Counted from the first letter of the stretch, positions 1 to 7,482 are shown. The stretch: DNA of 64,000 bases from Thiocystis violascens DSM 198 (GCF_000227745.2 NC_018012.1:1335478-1399477); one strand, 5' to 3'. Notes: generated by a model not told the origin, from the letters alone. Numbers and translations: made by a program.

Positions 1-3
1 GAA

Positions 4-276
4 GTGAAACTTGATTGGGACATAAAGAAAGCCGCAGCCAATTTGCGCAAGCACGGCGTCTCTTTTCAGGAAGCGGGAACGGTGTTCGGCGATCCCATGG
101 CGCTCACATTTGATGATCCAGACCACTCGGTAGGTGAGAGACGCCTCCTTACCTTTGGCGTCACCAGAACCTCCAAATTCTTGATCGTATGCCACACGGA
201 AGAGGCGGGCATCACCAGAATCATCAGCGCTCGCGAGATGAACAAGCGTGAGAGAAGAATCTATGAAGAAGGCTAA
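4..276 (+). CDS. brnT: BrnT-type ribonuclease toxin
   Basis: 90-residue protein of the BrnT family, the RNase toxin of type II toxin-antitoxin pairs with a RelE-like fold. It has the family's opening pattern (WD-x-K-x-A-x-N, then KHGVSFQEA), the central GERR motif and the closing ISAREMNKRERRIYEE, where the Arg/Glu residues belong to the active-site region. The only available start is a GTG three bases from the window edge, so an upstream start cannot be excluded, although the protein already has normal family length. It overlaps the next gene by 14 bases, the usual toxin-antitoxin coupling. It is the first visible cassette of the array. Family assignment is firm; activity is inferred. Confidence 0.88.
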   Translation: MKLDWDIKKAAANLRKHGVSFQEAGTVFGDPMALTFDDPDHSVGERRLLTFGVTRTSKFLIVCHTEEAGITRIISAREMNKRERRIYEEG

Positions 277-526
277 ACCCAAAGACGATGAGATGCGCGC
301 GGAGTACAAGCGAGAGGATTTGGGAGTCGGTGTGCGGGGCAAATATTATCGGTCCTACATCGAGTCTCACAATCTTGTCTTGTTAAGACCAGAAGTCGCG
401 GAGGCATTTCCTTCTGAGGAGGCCGTCAATGACGCTCTGCTATCTCTCATCAGGATAGCGAGGGCATCAACTGGCCTAACAAATGGCTCAGCGCCGACCC
501 AAAACCGCGCGCCAAGCTCTGAGTAA
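263..526 (+). CDS. Antitoxin partner of BrnT, with attC-encoded tail
   Basis: About 87-residue protein starting at ATG 263 inside the end of the toxin gene. The core (GVGVRGKYYRSY, then NLVLLRPEVAEAFPSEEAVNDALLSLI) resembles the antitoxin family with a GVRGKYY...LLxPDVAxxFxxxxxVNxAL pattern that commonly pairs with BrnT-like toxins, rather than classical BrnA. It would bind the toxin and its own promoter. The natural end of the family lies near the ARAS sequence. Here translation runs through the R'' box and into the attC, so about the last 16 residues are encoded by the recombination site and the stop at 524-526 lies between the attC arms. The role is inferred from the partner and the motif. 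Confidence 0.75.
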   Translation: MKKAKPKDDEMRAEYKREDLGVGVRGKYYRSYIESHNLVLLRPEVAEAFPSEEAVNDALLSLIRIARASTGLTNGSAPTQNRAPSSE

Positions 527-579
527 TCGCGCAGCGGCGTTTCGGCGCGGTTTTGGGCTGGCTAGCCAAGACGTTAGGC
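474..579 (+). other. attC site 1
   Basis: R'' GCCTAAC at 474-480 and R' GTTAGGC at 573-579, with an inner inverted pair (CCCAAAACCGCGC against GCGCGGTTTTGGG). The predicted exchange point follows G573. The preceding toxin-antitoxin cassette ends here. Confidence 0.9.
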
Positions 580-611
580 ACCATGTACGGAGTCCCGGAA
601 AAGCTTGATTT

Positions 612-1145
612 ATGGACGACCAGCTACTTAAAAAATATCTCCAATACGCCAGTACCGAAGAGGCATTTGCAGTTCTCTTTGTGAAAAAGCATCTCGCTCA
701 AGCAAAAGGGCATTGGGTGGATATTGTCGACTGTCGACGATATGAGATGTCGTCGGATAATTTACATTTCCGATTCGTGATTGGCGGCCTATATAAACGA
801 AAAATTCAACCACGTTATCCTTCAAAATCCGCATACACCATTGATGGAAAATTTGACGAGCACGGGTATTACTTAATGGTGCGAGCCTTAACATGGGAAA
901 CCGCGCACAAGGACATTGAACAGCAAAAATCAAAGAACGAGGCGTCGCGGAAATTCAAGATAACAGGTACAAGTTACGATAAGAATAGAGGCAACAAAGA
1001 CTTTTTCCGGAAGGACGCGCCACCGGAAATAAAGGTGCTTGCGAATAATCTTAACGACCGCACAAACCCACTATGGGACCAAGCTCTGAGATACGCCAAC
1101 AAGCCAGAATTTATTTATGAGATTAAGAAAATTTACATCAATTAG
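612..1145 (+). CDS. Cassette protein of unknown function (177 aa)
   Basis: Sole gene of the cassette spanning 574-1250. The start ATG is at 612, about 38 bases after the cassette border. The protein is hydrophilic with many aromatic residues (HFRFVIGGLYKRKI, GYYLMVRALTW) and a Lys/Asn-rich second half, without signal peptide, membrane segment or a motif I can assign. It is AT-rich like the neighbouring cassettes and unlike the GC-rich core, as expected of acquired cassettes. A soluble cytoplasmic protein is likely; no function is proposed. Confidence 0.7.
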   Translation: MDDQLLKKYLQYASTEEAFAVLFVKKHLAQAKGHWVDIVDCRRYEMSSDNLHFRFVIGGLYKRKIQPRYPSKSAYTIDGKFDEHGYYLMVRALTWETAHKDIEQQKSKNEASRKFKITGTSYDKNRGNKDFFRKDAPPEIKVLANNLNDRTNPLWDQALRYANKPEFIYEIKKIYIN

Positions 1146-1151
1146 CACGAT

Positions 1152-1256
1152 GCCTAACACGCGCCTCAAGCCGACCCCATACTGCGCCCGCAGCTTTGCG
1201 CTTTCATTCGACCCCATCGCGGCGCAGTATGGGTCGGCTTACGCTTGACGTTATGT
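1152..1256 (+). other. attC site 2
   Basis: R'' GCCTAAC at 1152-1158. The distal box is GTTATGT at 1250-1256, whose last six bases belong to the next cassette. The long inner stem (CCGACCCCATACTGCGC against GCGCAGTATGGGTCGG) is nearly the same as in the site at 3602. Confidence 0.88.
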
Positions 1257-1296
1257 CTTAAACGCGCACTTTGAATTACGACCAGCGGTAAGAGCA

Positions 1297-2076
1297 ATGC
1301 GCTATTTGGTTTATATCGACATTCTAGGGTTTTCTGAACTTGTACAACGCGATGCCTCCACAGTGGAATGGCTCTATAGCGTCATAGACGACCTAAATGC
1401 TCATCGACATCATGCATTTAAGACAATTGTGTTTTCGGATACAGTGCTAATCTATTCTGATTTGTGTTGTTCTGATGAAAGCTGTCATGAATATATGTCC
1501 ATGTATGCTATTGAGTTCTCGCAAGACCTGTTCTACCGAATTTCGAGGCGTGGTCTTTTCTTTCGGGCTGTGATTGACTATGGCGATTTCGAGCATTCAC
1601 GGCTGAGAAATTGCGAAAAGTTTTATGGAACATCCCTGATTAGGTGTTATCAGCTAGAAAAGGAGGTTCCATGTATAGGAACATTTATTACGGAAGCAGC
1701 GTCCCAGCATCAAAATATATTCCCGATGTCGCGCTATACTGAAGCTCTTTGGTTTGTATATTTCCAGCAAAATTACTACCGCTTTTCTGAAAACTACAAA
1801 GGTTGGCCCAATTTGTCGTTGTCCGTTCTAGATCAGGAGCTATCCACGCATCTGATAGCGCAAGAGATGTATCTTTTTAAGATTTTGACGAAAAACGCTA
1901 GGGAACACGCGCTTCCAAACGTGAGGCAAAAGTACCAAGCTTATTTGGAATTCTATCGATCGAGATATCCTTGGCCATTGAATGACTGGCAAACGAATGG
2001 TTTCGGGATGCAATCTATTGGAGTCAAGGGAAATTGGCGCTCGGTATACAGGGATGTGATCGCGGAGCAATATTGA
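1297..2076 (+). CDS. Nucleotidyl-cyclase-like cassette protein
   Basis: 259-residue protein opening with YIDILGFS (D8 in a class III cyclase-like D-I-x-G-F-S motif), then FSDTVLIYS (D48, where the second metal-binding Asp would sit) and FFRAVIDYGDF around residues 88-98, like the (R)G-[AV]-[IV]-xxG strand of adenylate/guanylate cyclases. The order and spacing match the first half of a class III catalytic domain. The second half is diverged and the substrate-specifying residues cannot be read confidently. Such stand-alone domains occur in defence (Pycsar-type cyclases) and as catalytically dead relatives. No effector gene adjoins it in the cassette (1251-2174), so an anti-phage role is only a possibility. 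Confidence 0.55.
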   Translation: MRYLVYIDILGFSELVQRDASTVEWLYSVIDDLNAHRHHAFKTIVFSDTVLIYSDLCCSDESCHEYMSMYAIEFSQDLFYRISRRGLFFRAVIDYGDFEHSRLRNCEKFYGTSLIRCYQLEKEVPCIGTFITEAASQHQNIFPMSRYTEALWFVYFQQNYYRFSENYKGWPNLSLSVLDQELSTHLIAQEMYLFKILTKNAREHALPNVRQKYQAYLEFYRSRYPWPLNDWQTNGFGMQSIGVKGNWRSVYRDVIAEQY

Positions 2077-2180
2077 CATAACAAAAAGCTCAAGGCGACG
2101 CAGTACCGCGCATCGAGCTATGAGCCGTATTAGAGCTTTTCGCAAGGCGCGGTACTGCGCTCCTTAGCTTGTCGTTAGGC
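2076..2180 (+). other. attC site 3
   Basis: R'' ACATAAC at 2076-2082 and R' GTTAGGC at 2174-2180. The unusual R'' is the exact complement of the GTTATGT junction that opens this cassette at 1250, confirming the cassette limits 1251-2174. Confidence 0.88.
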
Positions 2181-2197
2181 ACAAACAAGGAAAAACA

Positions 2198-2461
2198 ATG
2201 AAAGTAAAGTTATACAGAGGAGCATCACAGCCAAAATACCTGCTATATCTTGCTGCTGATGCTGACATATCAGAATTGCCTGATGACGCAAAGGGGGCAA
2301 TTAAGGCTGTTGGCGATCTCACATTGATCCGTGAAGAAGATTTGTCACAGAAGAGTGATGAGTTCTCAAATGAAATTAAAAATAACATAAAAGAAAAAGG
2401 CGCCTTTTTCTCCAAATTGGAAGTAAGATTTGAAGAAGTACGATGCGGCCCACCAAAATGA
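2198..2461 (+). CDS. YcgL-like small protein
   Basis: 87-residue protein with the pattern Y-R ... KYLLYLAADADISELPDDAK ... DL ... IKEKGAFFSKLE. This resembles the YcgL domain (YR ... YLYV ... F-x-x-[VL]-P-x-x-L ... V-x-x-x-L-x-x-x-G-[YF]-[YF]-x-Q-L), a small fold of unclear role found across Gammaproteobacteria. It is preceded by AAGGAAAAACA, a fair ribosome-binding site. It is the first gene of a cassette (2175-3700) that holds three more reading frames in the same direction. Assignment by pattern only. Confidence 0.5.
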   Translation: MKVKLYRGASQPKYLLYLAADADISELPDDAKGAIKAVGDLTLIREEDLSQKSDEFSNEIKNNIKEKGAFFSKLEVRFEEVRCGPPK

Positions 2462-2534
2462 TGCCATCGCGGTAGGACGGCCAACACAGATTAAGCCTAT
2501 TTTGTCAAATTAGAACCAATAAAGGTAATTCGAA

Positions 2535-2840
2535 ATGCTGAAACTAGCAAAGATAGTGATTAAGTCTCTGCAAGGATTTTTTCGAGAAGAGATCGAGATG
2601 TCTCGCTCAGAAATGGGATATAGAGTACAAGAGGATCAAGTTAAAAGATTGCTTAACCGATTCGCAGGGTTTTCCACAGTCGAGATAACCGATGTCTATG
2701 GAAGACCAATAACACTGCCATTGCGGCGGGGGGCTGATGGTGGCATTGATGTTATTTTTACAATTTCAGCGCCTACTGAACATGGCGCTTCGATCGTTTA
2801 CGGTCGTGTGCGTAATATTTTGCTAAATAATGACTACTAG
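2535..2840 (+). CDS. Unknown cassette protein (101 aa)
   Basis: Second gene of the four-gene cassette. The start at 2535 has AAAGG about nine bases upstream; a later ATG at 2598 would remove a short amphipathic N-terminus. The body (VKRLLNRFAGFSTVEITDVYGRPITLPLRRGADGGIDVIFTI) looks like a compact alpha/beta domain. No motif is recognised. It is separated by nine bases from the next frame, so the two are probably co-translated. Confidence 0.55.
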   Translation: MLKLAKIVIKSLQGFFREEIEMSRSEMGYRVQEDQVKRLLNRFAGFSTVEITDVYGRPITLPLRRGADGGIDVIFTISAPTEHGASIVYGRVRNILLNNDY

Positions 2841-2849
2841 TGAAATGCC

Positions 2850-3101
2850 ATGAAGAGAATCGCGTTAGAGTTTAAATACAGGCAAACACGATTGTCACGC
2901 CCTCAGGTAGACACTATTGTAGGAAACGCCATCAGAAACAATATCGTAAGCGCGTCAGACCCAAATTCCGGTTGCGTGATAATAAAGTGTCATACAGCAG
3001 CTAGCACAGCGTTTGCTGCGGCAGAAGAATGGACCAGGAATGGAATTGAGGTGCACATTGATGAATGTTTGTCAGTATATGACGAGCAATTTGGTAGGTA
3101 A
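2850..3101 (+). CDS. Unknown cassette protein (83 aa)
   Basis: Third gene of the cassette at 2175-3700. The short protein (KRIALEFKYRQTRLSRPQVDTIVGNAIRNNI ... HTAASTAFAAAEEWTRNGIEVHIDE) has no signal peptide or membrane segment. A strand-helix-strand-helix layout is suggested by its hydrophobic pattern. Its stop is six bases before the next start, which fits a compact operon. Function unknown. Confidence 0.55.
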   Translation: MKRIALEFKYRQTRLSRPQVDTIVGNAIRNNIVSASDPNSGCVIIKCHTAASTAFAAAEEWTRNGIEVHIDECLSVYDEQFGR

Positions 3102-3106
3102 CTAAA

Positions 3107-3562
3107 ATGGGATCAATATTAGACTTTTATCTTGACGAGGCAAGCATTGATGCAATCTCGATTCGATACAACGAAAAGTGTGATAGGTATTCGATCAGAA
3201 GCAAAAAAAATGCGGAAGACCTGGATCGTGCATCTATCTATTTTACGAAAAAGAAACTTTTTTTAGAAAAAGGAGATGTAAATATCGCTCAAGGAGAAAT
3301 GCCTAGAGCTGAGCAAGCAATTTGCATTTTCATATCGAGCGATCAATATGAGCCATTTGTAAATTTCTTAGAAAAAATTTGCAAAGAAAGACTGCGCGAA
3401 TCAATCGAAGCCCATGATTCTAAGAAGACTAGCGATCCTGAGCTTGAAGATACTTTAGATTCTTTAATTGAAATTTTTGAGTTTCGACGATTTGTCACAA
3501 GATACTTTTCAGTTAAAGGCGATAAGAAATATCAAAAAAAATGCTACTACTCCATTGTATAG
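3107..3562 (+). CDS. Unknown acidic cassette protein (151 aa)
   Basis: Last gene of the four-gene cassette. It is rich in Lys, Glu and Asp, with helical heptad-like stretches (FVNFLEKICKERLRESIEAHD and ELEDTLDSLIEIFEFRRFVTRYF). Base composition is extremely AT-rich (runs such as AAAAAAAATG), more so than the other cassettes, hinting at a different donor. No family recognised. The position after two tightly spaced small frames suggests a multi-component system, but no member gives a functional clue. Confidence 0.6.
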   Translation: MGSILDFYLDEASIDAISIRYNEKCDRYSIRSKKNAEDLDRASIYFTKKKLFLEKGDVNIAQGEMPRAEQAICIFISSDQYEPFVNFLEKICKERLRESIEAHDSKKTSDPELEDTLDSLIEIFEFRRFVTRYFSVKGDKKYQKKCYYSIV

Positions 3563-3601
3563 CTAAATAACCACAATCTATAGCGGTGGTTTTTATAAAT
3601 G

Positions 3602-3706
3602 GCCTAACAAGTACCTAAAGCCGACCCCATACTGCGCGCGTGGCTCAGTGCTTTCATTCGGCATCACAGCAGCGCAGTATGGGTCGGCTTAGGTTTGACG
3701 TTAGAG
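3602..3706 (+). other. attC site 4
   Basis: R'' GCCTAAC at 3602-3608 pairs with TTAGGC at the start of the four-gene cassette (2175). The distal box GTTAGAG at 3700-3706 carries six bases of the next cassette. Same inner-stem class as site 2. Confidence 0.88.
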
Positions 3707-3718
3707 CCACAAGAAATC

Positions 3719-4153
3719 ATGACTTTGAGCTACCTTGCAGATATCGTCACGCTGATCGCGGGTGCCATGACAATACTCGGCTTGAGTGGATTGCTGTCAT
3801 GGAGCTATTTTCACAAAAATGAATCGCCTTTGTCTGAGCGTGTGCTTACCATTTTCGCGTATTCAATAAAAACATCGTTGGCATGCGTGCTTACGTACTA
3901 CGCTTATTGGCTCTGGTCATGGTTCTATTTATGGTTGCTTGTCGATTTCTGGGGCAGTGCCCTTCATATGGCCAAGTTCTATTGGAATCAAGAGGAAGCT
4001 CCTAGGTATTTATTTGCATACTTTTTCTCACTCGCTTTGTTTGTACCGTTATACGTCTCCAGCGTCATTGCGTTGTACTCGTCTTCGTTTGTGCCGATTA
4101 AGCGTTTGGCTGTAGCAATCTTCAAAAAGAACAGTGAAAGCTCTAACAAGTAG
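3719..4153 (+). CDS. Four-helix membrane cassette protein
   Basis: 144-residue protein from ATG 3719 (an upstream in-frame start would lie in the attC). Hydrophobic segments near LADIVTLIAGAMTILGLSGLL, TSLACVLTYYAYWLW, SWFYLWLLVDFWG and FAYFFSLALFVPLYVSSVIAL predict an inner-membrane protein with about four helices, with a basic C-terminal tail. No family assigned. The last codons and the stop (TAG 4151-4153) lie just inside the R'' region of the next attC. Small membrane proteins are frequent cassette cargo; a toxin, immunity or transport-related role cannot be told from sequence. Confidence 0.6.
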   Translation: MTLSYLADIVTLIAGAMTILGLSGLLSWSYFHKNESPLSERVLTIFAYSIKTSLACVLTYYAYWLWSWFYLWLLVDFWGSALHMAKFYWNQEEAPRYLFAYFFSLALFVPLYVSSVIALYSSSFVPIKRLAVAIFKKNSESSNK

Positions 4154-4255
4154 TTCCAGCGGACCCCGAACACTCCGCGGCTTGCTGCGAATGCCTTCGG
4201 CATTATTTCGCAGCAAGCCGCTGCGCATTCGGTGCCGCTGAACAAGGCGTTAGGC
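4141..4255 (+). other. attC site 5
   Basis: R'' CTCTAAC at 4141-4147 is the complement of GTTAGAG at 3700, marking both ends of the membrane-protein cassette. R' GTTAGGC at 4249-4255. The inner stem (GCGGCTTGCTGCGAA against TTCGCAGCAAGCCGC) is unlike those of the other sites. Confidence 0.88.
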
Positions 4256-4304
4256 AGCAAACTGCGCCGTTTCCTGTGCAACTTAAGATTACGGATTTTC
4301 CACT

Positions 4305-6296
4305 ATGCGATCTGGAAATAAGAAAGGTGACTCTTGGCCATCAGACGGGCATGATCATCGGGATTTAACTCGAGAGAGTATCTATTTAAACGCTAAGATC
4401 GAACGTTTCCTCGACAGCGACAGGATATCTCTAATCATTGCTAGTAAGGGCATGGGAAAGACCCTCCTGATACGCGTTAAGCACACAGTTCTTACTTCTG
4501 AGAGTGACGGATCACTTTTAATCCCGTCTGGCACGTCTACTGAAAAGCTGCAATTTGACGAGCCGAAAATAAAATCAACTCTCGCGCAAATCGGCTTCGG
4601 CAGCTTGCTTCTCTGGAAAGGCATCTGGTCAGCATCAATACTGCTGTCGGTACTTGCTCACATTTGCGCAAGAAGCGATGAGCCAGAGAGCCGACTCAAT
4701 CTGCTGATCGATAGAATAGAGTCACTTGATATTGATGATGATTTTAAGAACGAATATCTTCGATCTGTCCGCAAAGGCGAATTCTATCTACCCTCTCACT
4801 ATCTTGGAATATTTTTGCATCGCTACACCGAAAAAGAGTTACAAAAATTTCTGCGCACCAGCAACGCATTCGATGATCTATCAGTGCATTATGTTACAAG
4901 TCAAGTCATTATATTAATTGATGCGTTTGACCAAGCGCTTCGGGAAGCATTTCCCGAAAATGTTGAGGCATGGCAATTTGGTCAACTAGGATTGGCAAAA
5001 GCTGCCCACTCCCTGTTCACTACAAACCACCATATTAAGGTTATCGCGACTATTCGGCAAGAAGCTTGGGCAGCTCTTGTCGATGACGACAAGGAAGTCA
5101 TAGAAGGAAAAGCGATTATCCTCGATTATTCAGCTAGAGAGCTAAAAACCCTTTTCACTGCAGCCGTGCAGCGGTACGCAGGAAAATCTTCGGTTCAGGA
5201 GTTTTTGGGCGTTGAAAAAATACAAAATACCTACTGCAATGAACAGGAAGACCCATTTGCCTATATTTACCGTCACTCGACAGGCTCCCCTCGCGCCTTG
5301 ATGCATTTCGGTAAAGCGCTAGACGATACTCAATTATTTAAACTTGAATCTGACGAGCGGGCGGAGGAAATCCGAGATCAGGTTGATACTATCGCGGCCA
5401 AAAGCATATTTGACGATTACCTGACAAGCCAAAAAACACCATTTCTGAAAACCCTAACTGACTTAGGGAGGCTGCGCATTTTGCTGCGCTTGATTCCATC
5501 TAACGTGCTCACTGCAAGCTCTTTAAAGAGTATCAACGACGAGTTTGCGAAGCGGATTGGCCTGGCACCTGATCTCTCGCATCCATTTTGCGAACTCTTC
5601 AACATCGGACTGCTTGGCAGAGTCCAACAAAACGCAGCATCCGGCGGAGAGTTTCAGTACTTCAGAAAGCCTTTTGAATTTGACTGGAATCAGAAGGAGA
5701 TACTTGTCGAGAAGGCGATCTATTTGCTTCATCCAGGCCTAACGAGTTCAATCTGTAGAGAACGCGGAATGAACCTTAACCGCGTAAACATTATTGGCAT
5801 AGATCGCAAATGGCTGTCTAAGGGCGAGCACAATGGTGTTCCGAAAATTTTCCTTTCTCATTCGTCAATTGATAAATTATTTCTTGAGAAGATTCTTCCA
5901 TTATTAGAACATAGGCTCAATCTTAAATTTCCTTCGGATTTTTGGCTTGACAAGTGGAAGATCCGACCTGGTGATGATATTCATCAAAAAGTAGAACTTG
6001 GCGTCGCCGGATCGGATATTGTCATTCTTTTTGCTTCAGCTAATAGCCTAGCATCCGGCTGGGTGGAGAAAGAGTGGAGAACAAAGCATCTTGAGGAGAT
6101 CAGTAATGGTGAAATACGGGTAATCGTTGCGATAATTGACGGGACGAGCCCGAAGAAATTGCCGGAGTTCTTGAAGTCAAAGCTCGCAATCGTGTTGTCC
6201 GAAACCGATTATGAATATTCCGTTGGTGACCTAGCTGAAAGCATAGGCTATCACGCATCCACGCATTTGGCGCGGCTGTTCCCGAGTGGTTGTTAA
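4305..6296 (+). CDS. P-loop ATPase fused to C-terminal TIR domain
   Basis: 663 residues, the largest cassette-borne gene here. A Walker A motif (A46-S-K-G-M-G-K52-T53) and a Walker B-like VIILIDAFDQ (D206/D209) define an N-terminal P-loop NTPase, followed by a helical middle region. From about residue 511 a TIR domain begins (KIFLSHSSIDK) and continues with FWLDKW, SDIVILFASANSLASGW and a candidate catalytic Glu near residue 590 in VEKEW. Bacterial TIR domains of this class often hydrolyse NAD when a sensor is triggered, as in several abortive-infection systems. NTPase sensor plus TIR effector in one chain fits that plan. No partner gene shares the cassette (4250-6530). Domains are read directly; the defence role is inference. 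Confidence 0.8.
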   Translation: MRSGNKKGDSWPSDGHDHRDLTRESIYLNAKIERFLDSDRISLIIASKGMGKTLLIRVKHTVLTSESDGSLLIPSGTSTEKLQFDEPKIKSTLAQIGFGSLLLWKGIWSASILLSVLAHICARSDEPESRLNLLIDRIESLDIDDDFKNEYLRSVRKGEFYLPSHYLGIFLHRYTEKELQKFLRTSNAFDDLSVHYVTSQVIILIDAFDQALREAFPENVEAWQFGQLGLAKAAHSLFTTNHHIKVIATIRQEAWAALVDDDKEVIEGKAIILDYSARELKTLFTAAVQRYAGKSSVQEFLGVEKIQNTYCNEQEDPFAYIYRHSTGSPRALMHFGKALDDTQLFKLESDERAEEIRDQVDTIAAKSIFDDYLTSQKTPFLKTLTDLGRLRILLRLIPSNVLTASSLKSINDEFAKRIGLAPDLSHPFCELFNIGLLGRVQQNAASGGEFQYFRKPFEFDWNQKEILVEKAIYLLHPGLTSSICRERGMNLNRVNIIGIDRKWLSKGEHNGVPKIFLSHSSIDKLFLEKILPLLEHRLNLKFPSDFWLDKWKIRPGDDIHQKVELGVAGSDIVILFASANSLASGWVEKEWRTKHLEEISNGEIRVIVAIIDGTSPKKLPEFLKSKLAIVLSETDYEYSVGDLAESIGYHASTHLARLFPSGC

Positions 6297-6400
6297 ACGA
6301 AGTCGCTTGGGGGGCGCAAATTGCGGGGATAGTTCAGTTCATTTATGCTGCAATGAAGATCAGCCGAACCTTCGCCTCAAAAGATGGGTTTGCGGCGTAG

Positions 6401-6428
6401 GTTGGGTTGCCGCTTTTGGCAACCCAAC
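6401..6428 (+). terminator. Hairpin after the ATPase-TIR gene
   Basis: Perfect 11-bp inverted repeat GTTGGGTTGCC / GGCAACCCAAC with loop GCTTTT, about 105 bases after the stop of the ATPase-TIR gene and just before its attC. There is no clear U-tract, so it may be a weak terminator or an RNA-stabilising stem. Confidence 0.5.
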
Positions 6429-6442
6429 AATTAGCAATAATC

Positions 6443-6536
6443 GCCTAACAAGCGGTTAAAGCGCGGACCCCGCAGAGGCGACGGAGCTTATTCTGCTAGG
6501 CCGTGCCAGCGGGGCCGCTTAACCTTTGCGTTATGA
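6443..6536 (+). other. attC site 6
   Basis: R'' GCCTAAC at 6443-6449; distal box GTTATGA at 6530-6536, six bases of which belong to the reversed cassette that follows. Belongs to a 94-bp attC class (inner GCGGACCCCGC ... GCGGGGCCGC) shared with the sites at 7389, 10389 and 13189. Confidence 0.88.
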
Positions 6537-6716
6537 GGAGTACAGAACCCCATGCGTGCGACCCGTTTTCATCTCGTCAGACTGCAAGCAAAGATCGCGA
6601 TACTCGTCATGCGCTTTTTGAGCGACATCAATGCGCTCTTTGTCGCCGCTTTTTTCGGCGGCTCCCAATTCTTTCGCAAGCTTCATGAGGACTCGAAAGT
6701 CCGTTACCATACTCAT
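6531..6716 (-). CDS. Small helical protein in a reversed cassette
   Basis: 61-residue protein on the minus strand (MSMVTDFRVLMKLAKELGAA, then EKSGDKERIDVAQKAHDEYRDLCLQSDEM). Its charged, strongly helical composition looks like a real protein, unlike the hydrophobic, basic plus-strand frames over the same bases. The stop codon TAA is the first three bases of the cassette (6531-6533), and the ATG at 6714-6716 overlaps the R'' box TCATAAC. The gene thus fills the cassette end to end but points against all its neighbours, so it cannot use an upstream integron promoter. Function unknown. Confidence 0.65.
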   Translation of the reverse strand: MSMVTDFRVLMKLAKELGAAEKSGDKERIDVAQKAHDEYRDLCLQSDEMKTGRTHGVLYSS

Positions 6717-6805
6717 AACACGCTGCTCCAGCCGACCCGCGCTCCAGTGTCGGCGTTTTATCTGTGATGTCATACCGGCGCGGGCGGCTGACCAGGGTGT
6801 TAGGT
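6713..6805 (+). other. attC site 7
   Basis: R'' TCATAAC at 6713-6719 is the exact complement of the opening junction GTTATGA at 6530. R' GTTAGGT at 6799-6805. Closes the reversed-gene cassette 6531-6799. Confidence 0.85.
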
Positions 6806-6827
6806 AAAAAAGGCATTGACAGAAGAA

Positions 6828-7394
6828 ATGATGAAACCGCATGAAATAGCCAACCAACTTTATGATGCCGCTACCCCAATAATTAGAATTAATTCCCTTA
6901 CCAGTCGGAAGTGGCGGAGAAACGATCAAAAACAATACCCCCGCACAGGTCCATGGCACGCAGCTAATTATGACGTCCTAGATCGAGATGCGTGGCTGAG
7001 AAAACATGCATGCATCTACTTTGTCGGCGGCGATGATGGGCTAATGAGATATACAGGAATTTCACGCAACGGCATAAAGGATCGTTGGAGAGAGGCACCC
7101 GCCGTTGATCCCGAGACAGGTAAAAAACTCCCAAAAAATGAATTGCACCATAGCCAATGCTGGCCACACATAGAAAGAGAGTACCAAAATAAACCCGGAT
7201 GTGTTTTTGAGGTTCGGACTATGGCAGGAGCAAAACTCGCTTCAGTTCTAAAGCAATTGGGTCCGCCGTTGTCTGGTTTATTAGTGTTAGACAATGATCA
7301 TGAAGGGCTTGTCAGTGCAGTGGAGCGCTGGATTTGCAATAACCAGCTTGTAACTTGGAATAGTGCAATGACGAAAATACGGAATATAACCTAA
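6828..7394 (+). CDS. GIY-YIG-like cassette protein
   Basis: 188 residues from ATG 6828 (preceded by ACAGAAGA; a TTG twelve bases earlier is less likely). Near residue 60 it has ACIYFVGGDDGLMRYTGISRNGIKDRWREAP, a G-x-Y/V-Y...Y-x-G-[IK]-[ST]...RW pattern of the GIY-YIG nuclease superfamily, here with the first motif diverged (CIYFV). A Glu downstream (VERWI) could supply the metal ligand. Stand-alone domains of this type recur in integron cassettes. The TAA stop (7392-7394) is supplied by the R'' box of the following attC. Nuclease activity is not certain because the motif is atypical. Confidence 0.6.
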   Translation: MMKPHEIANQLYDAATPIIRINSLTSRKWRRNDQKQYPRTGPWHAANYDVLDRDAWLRKHACIYFVGGDDGLMRYTGISRNGIKDRWREAPAVDPETGKKLPKNELHHSQCWPHIEREYQNKPGCVFEVRTMAGAKLASVLKQLGPPLSGLLVLDNDHEGLVSAVERWICNNQLVTWNSAMTKIRNIT

Positions 7395-7482
7395 CAAGCG
7401 GTTCAAGAGCGGACCCCGCAGACGGCCCGGTGCTCATTCTGCCACGGCGTGCCAGCGGGGCCGCTTAACCGATTCGTTAGGC
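7389..7482 (+). other. attC site 8
   Basis: R'' ACCTAAC at 7389-7395 complements GTTAGGT at 6799. R' GTTAGGC at 7476-7482. Same 94-bp class as sites 6, 9 and 11; provides the stop codon of the preceding gene. Confidence 0.88.

Noticed and set aside
6552-6767. 71-residue plus-strand frame in the reversed cassette
   Set aside because: It is basic and hydrophobic, and runs out of the cassette into the attC; the minus-strand frame fits the cassette exactly and looks like a protein.
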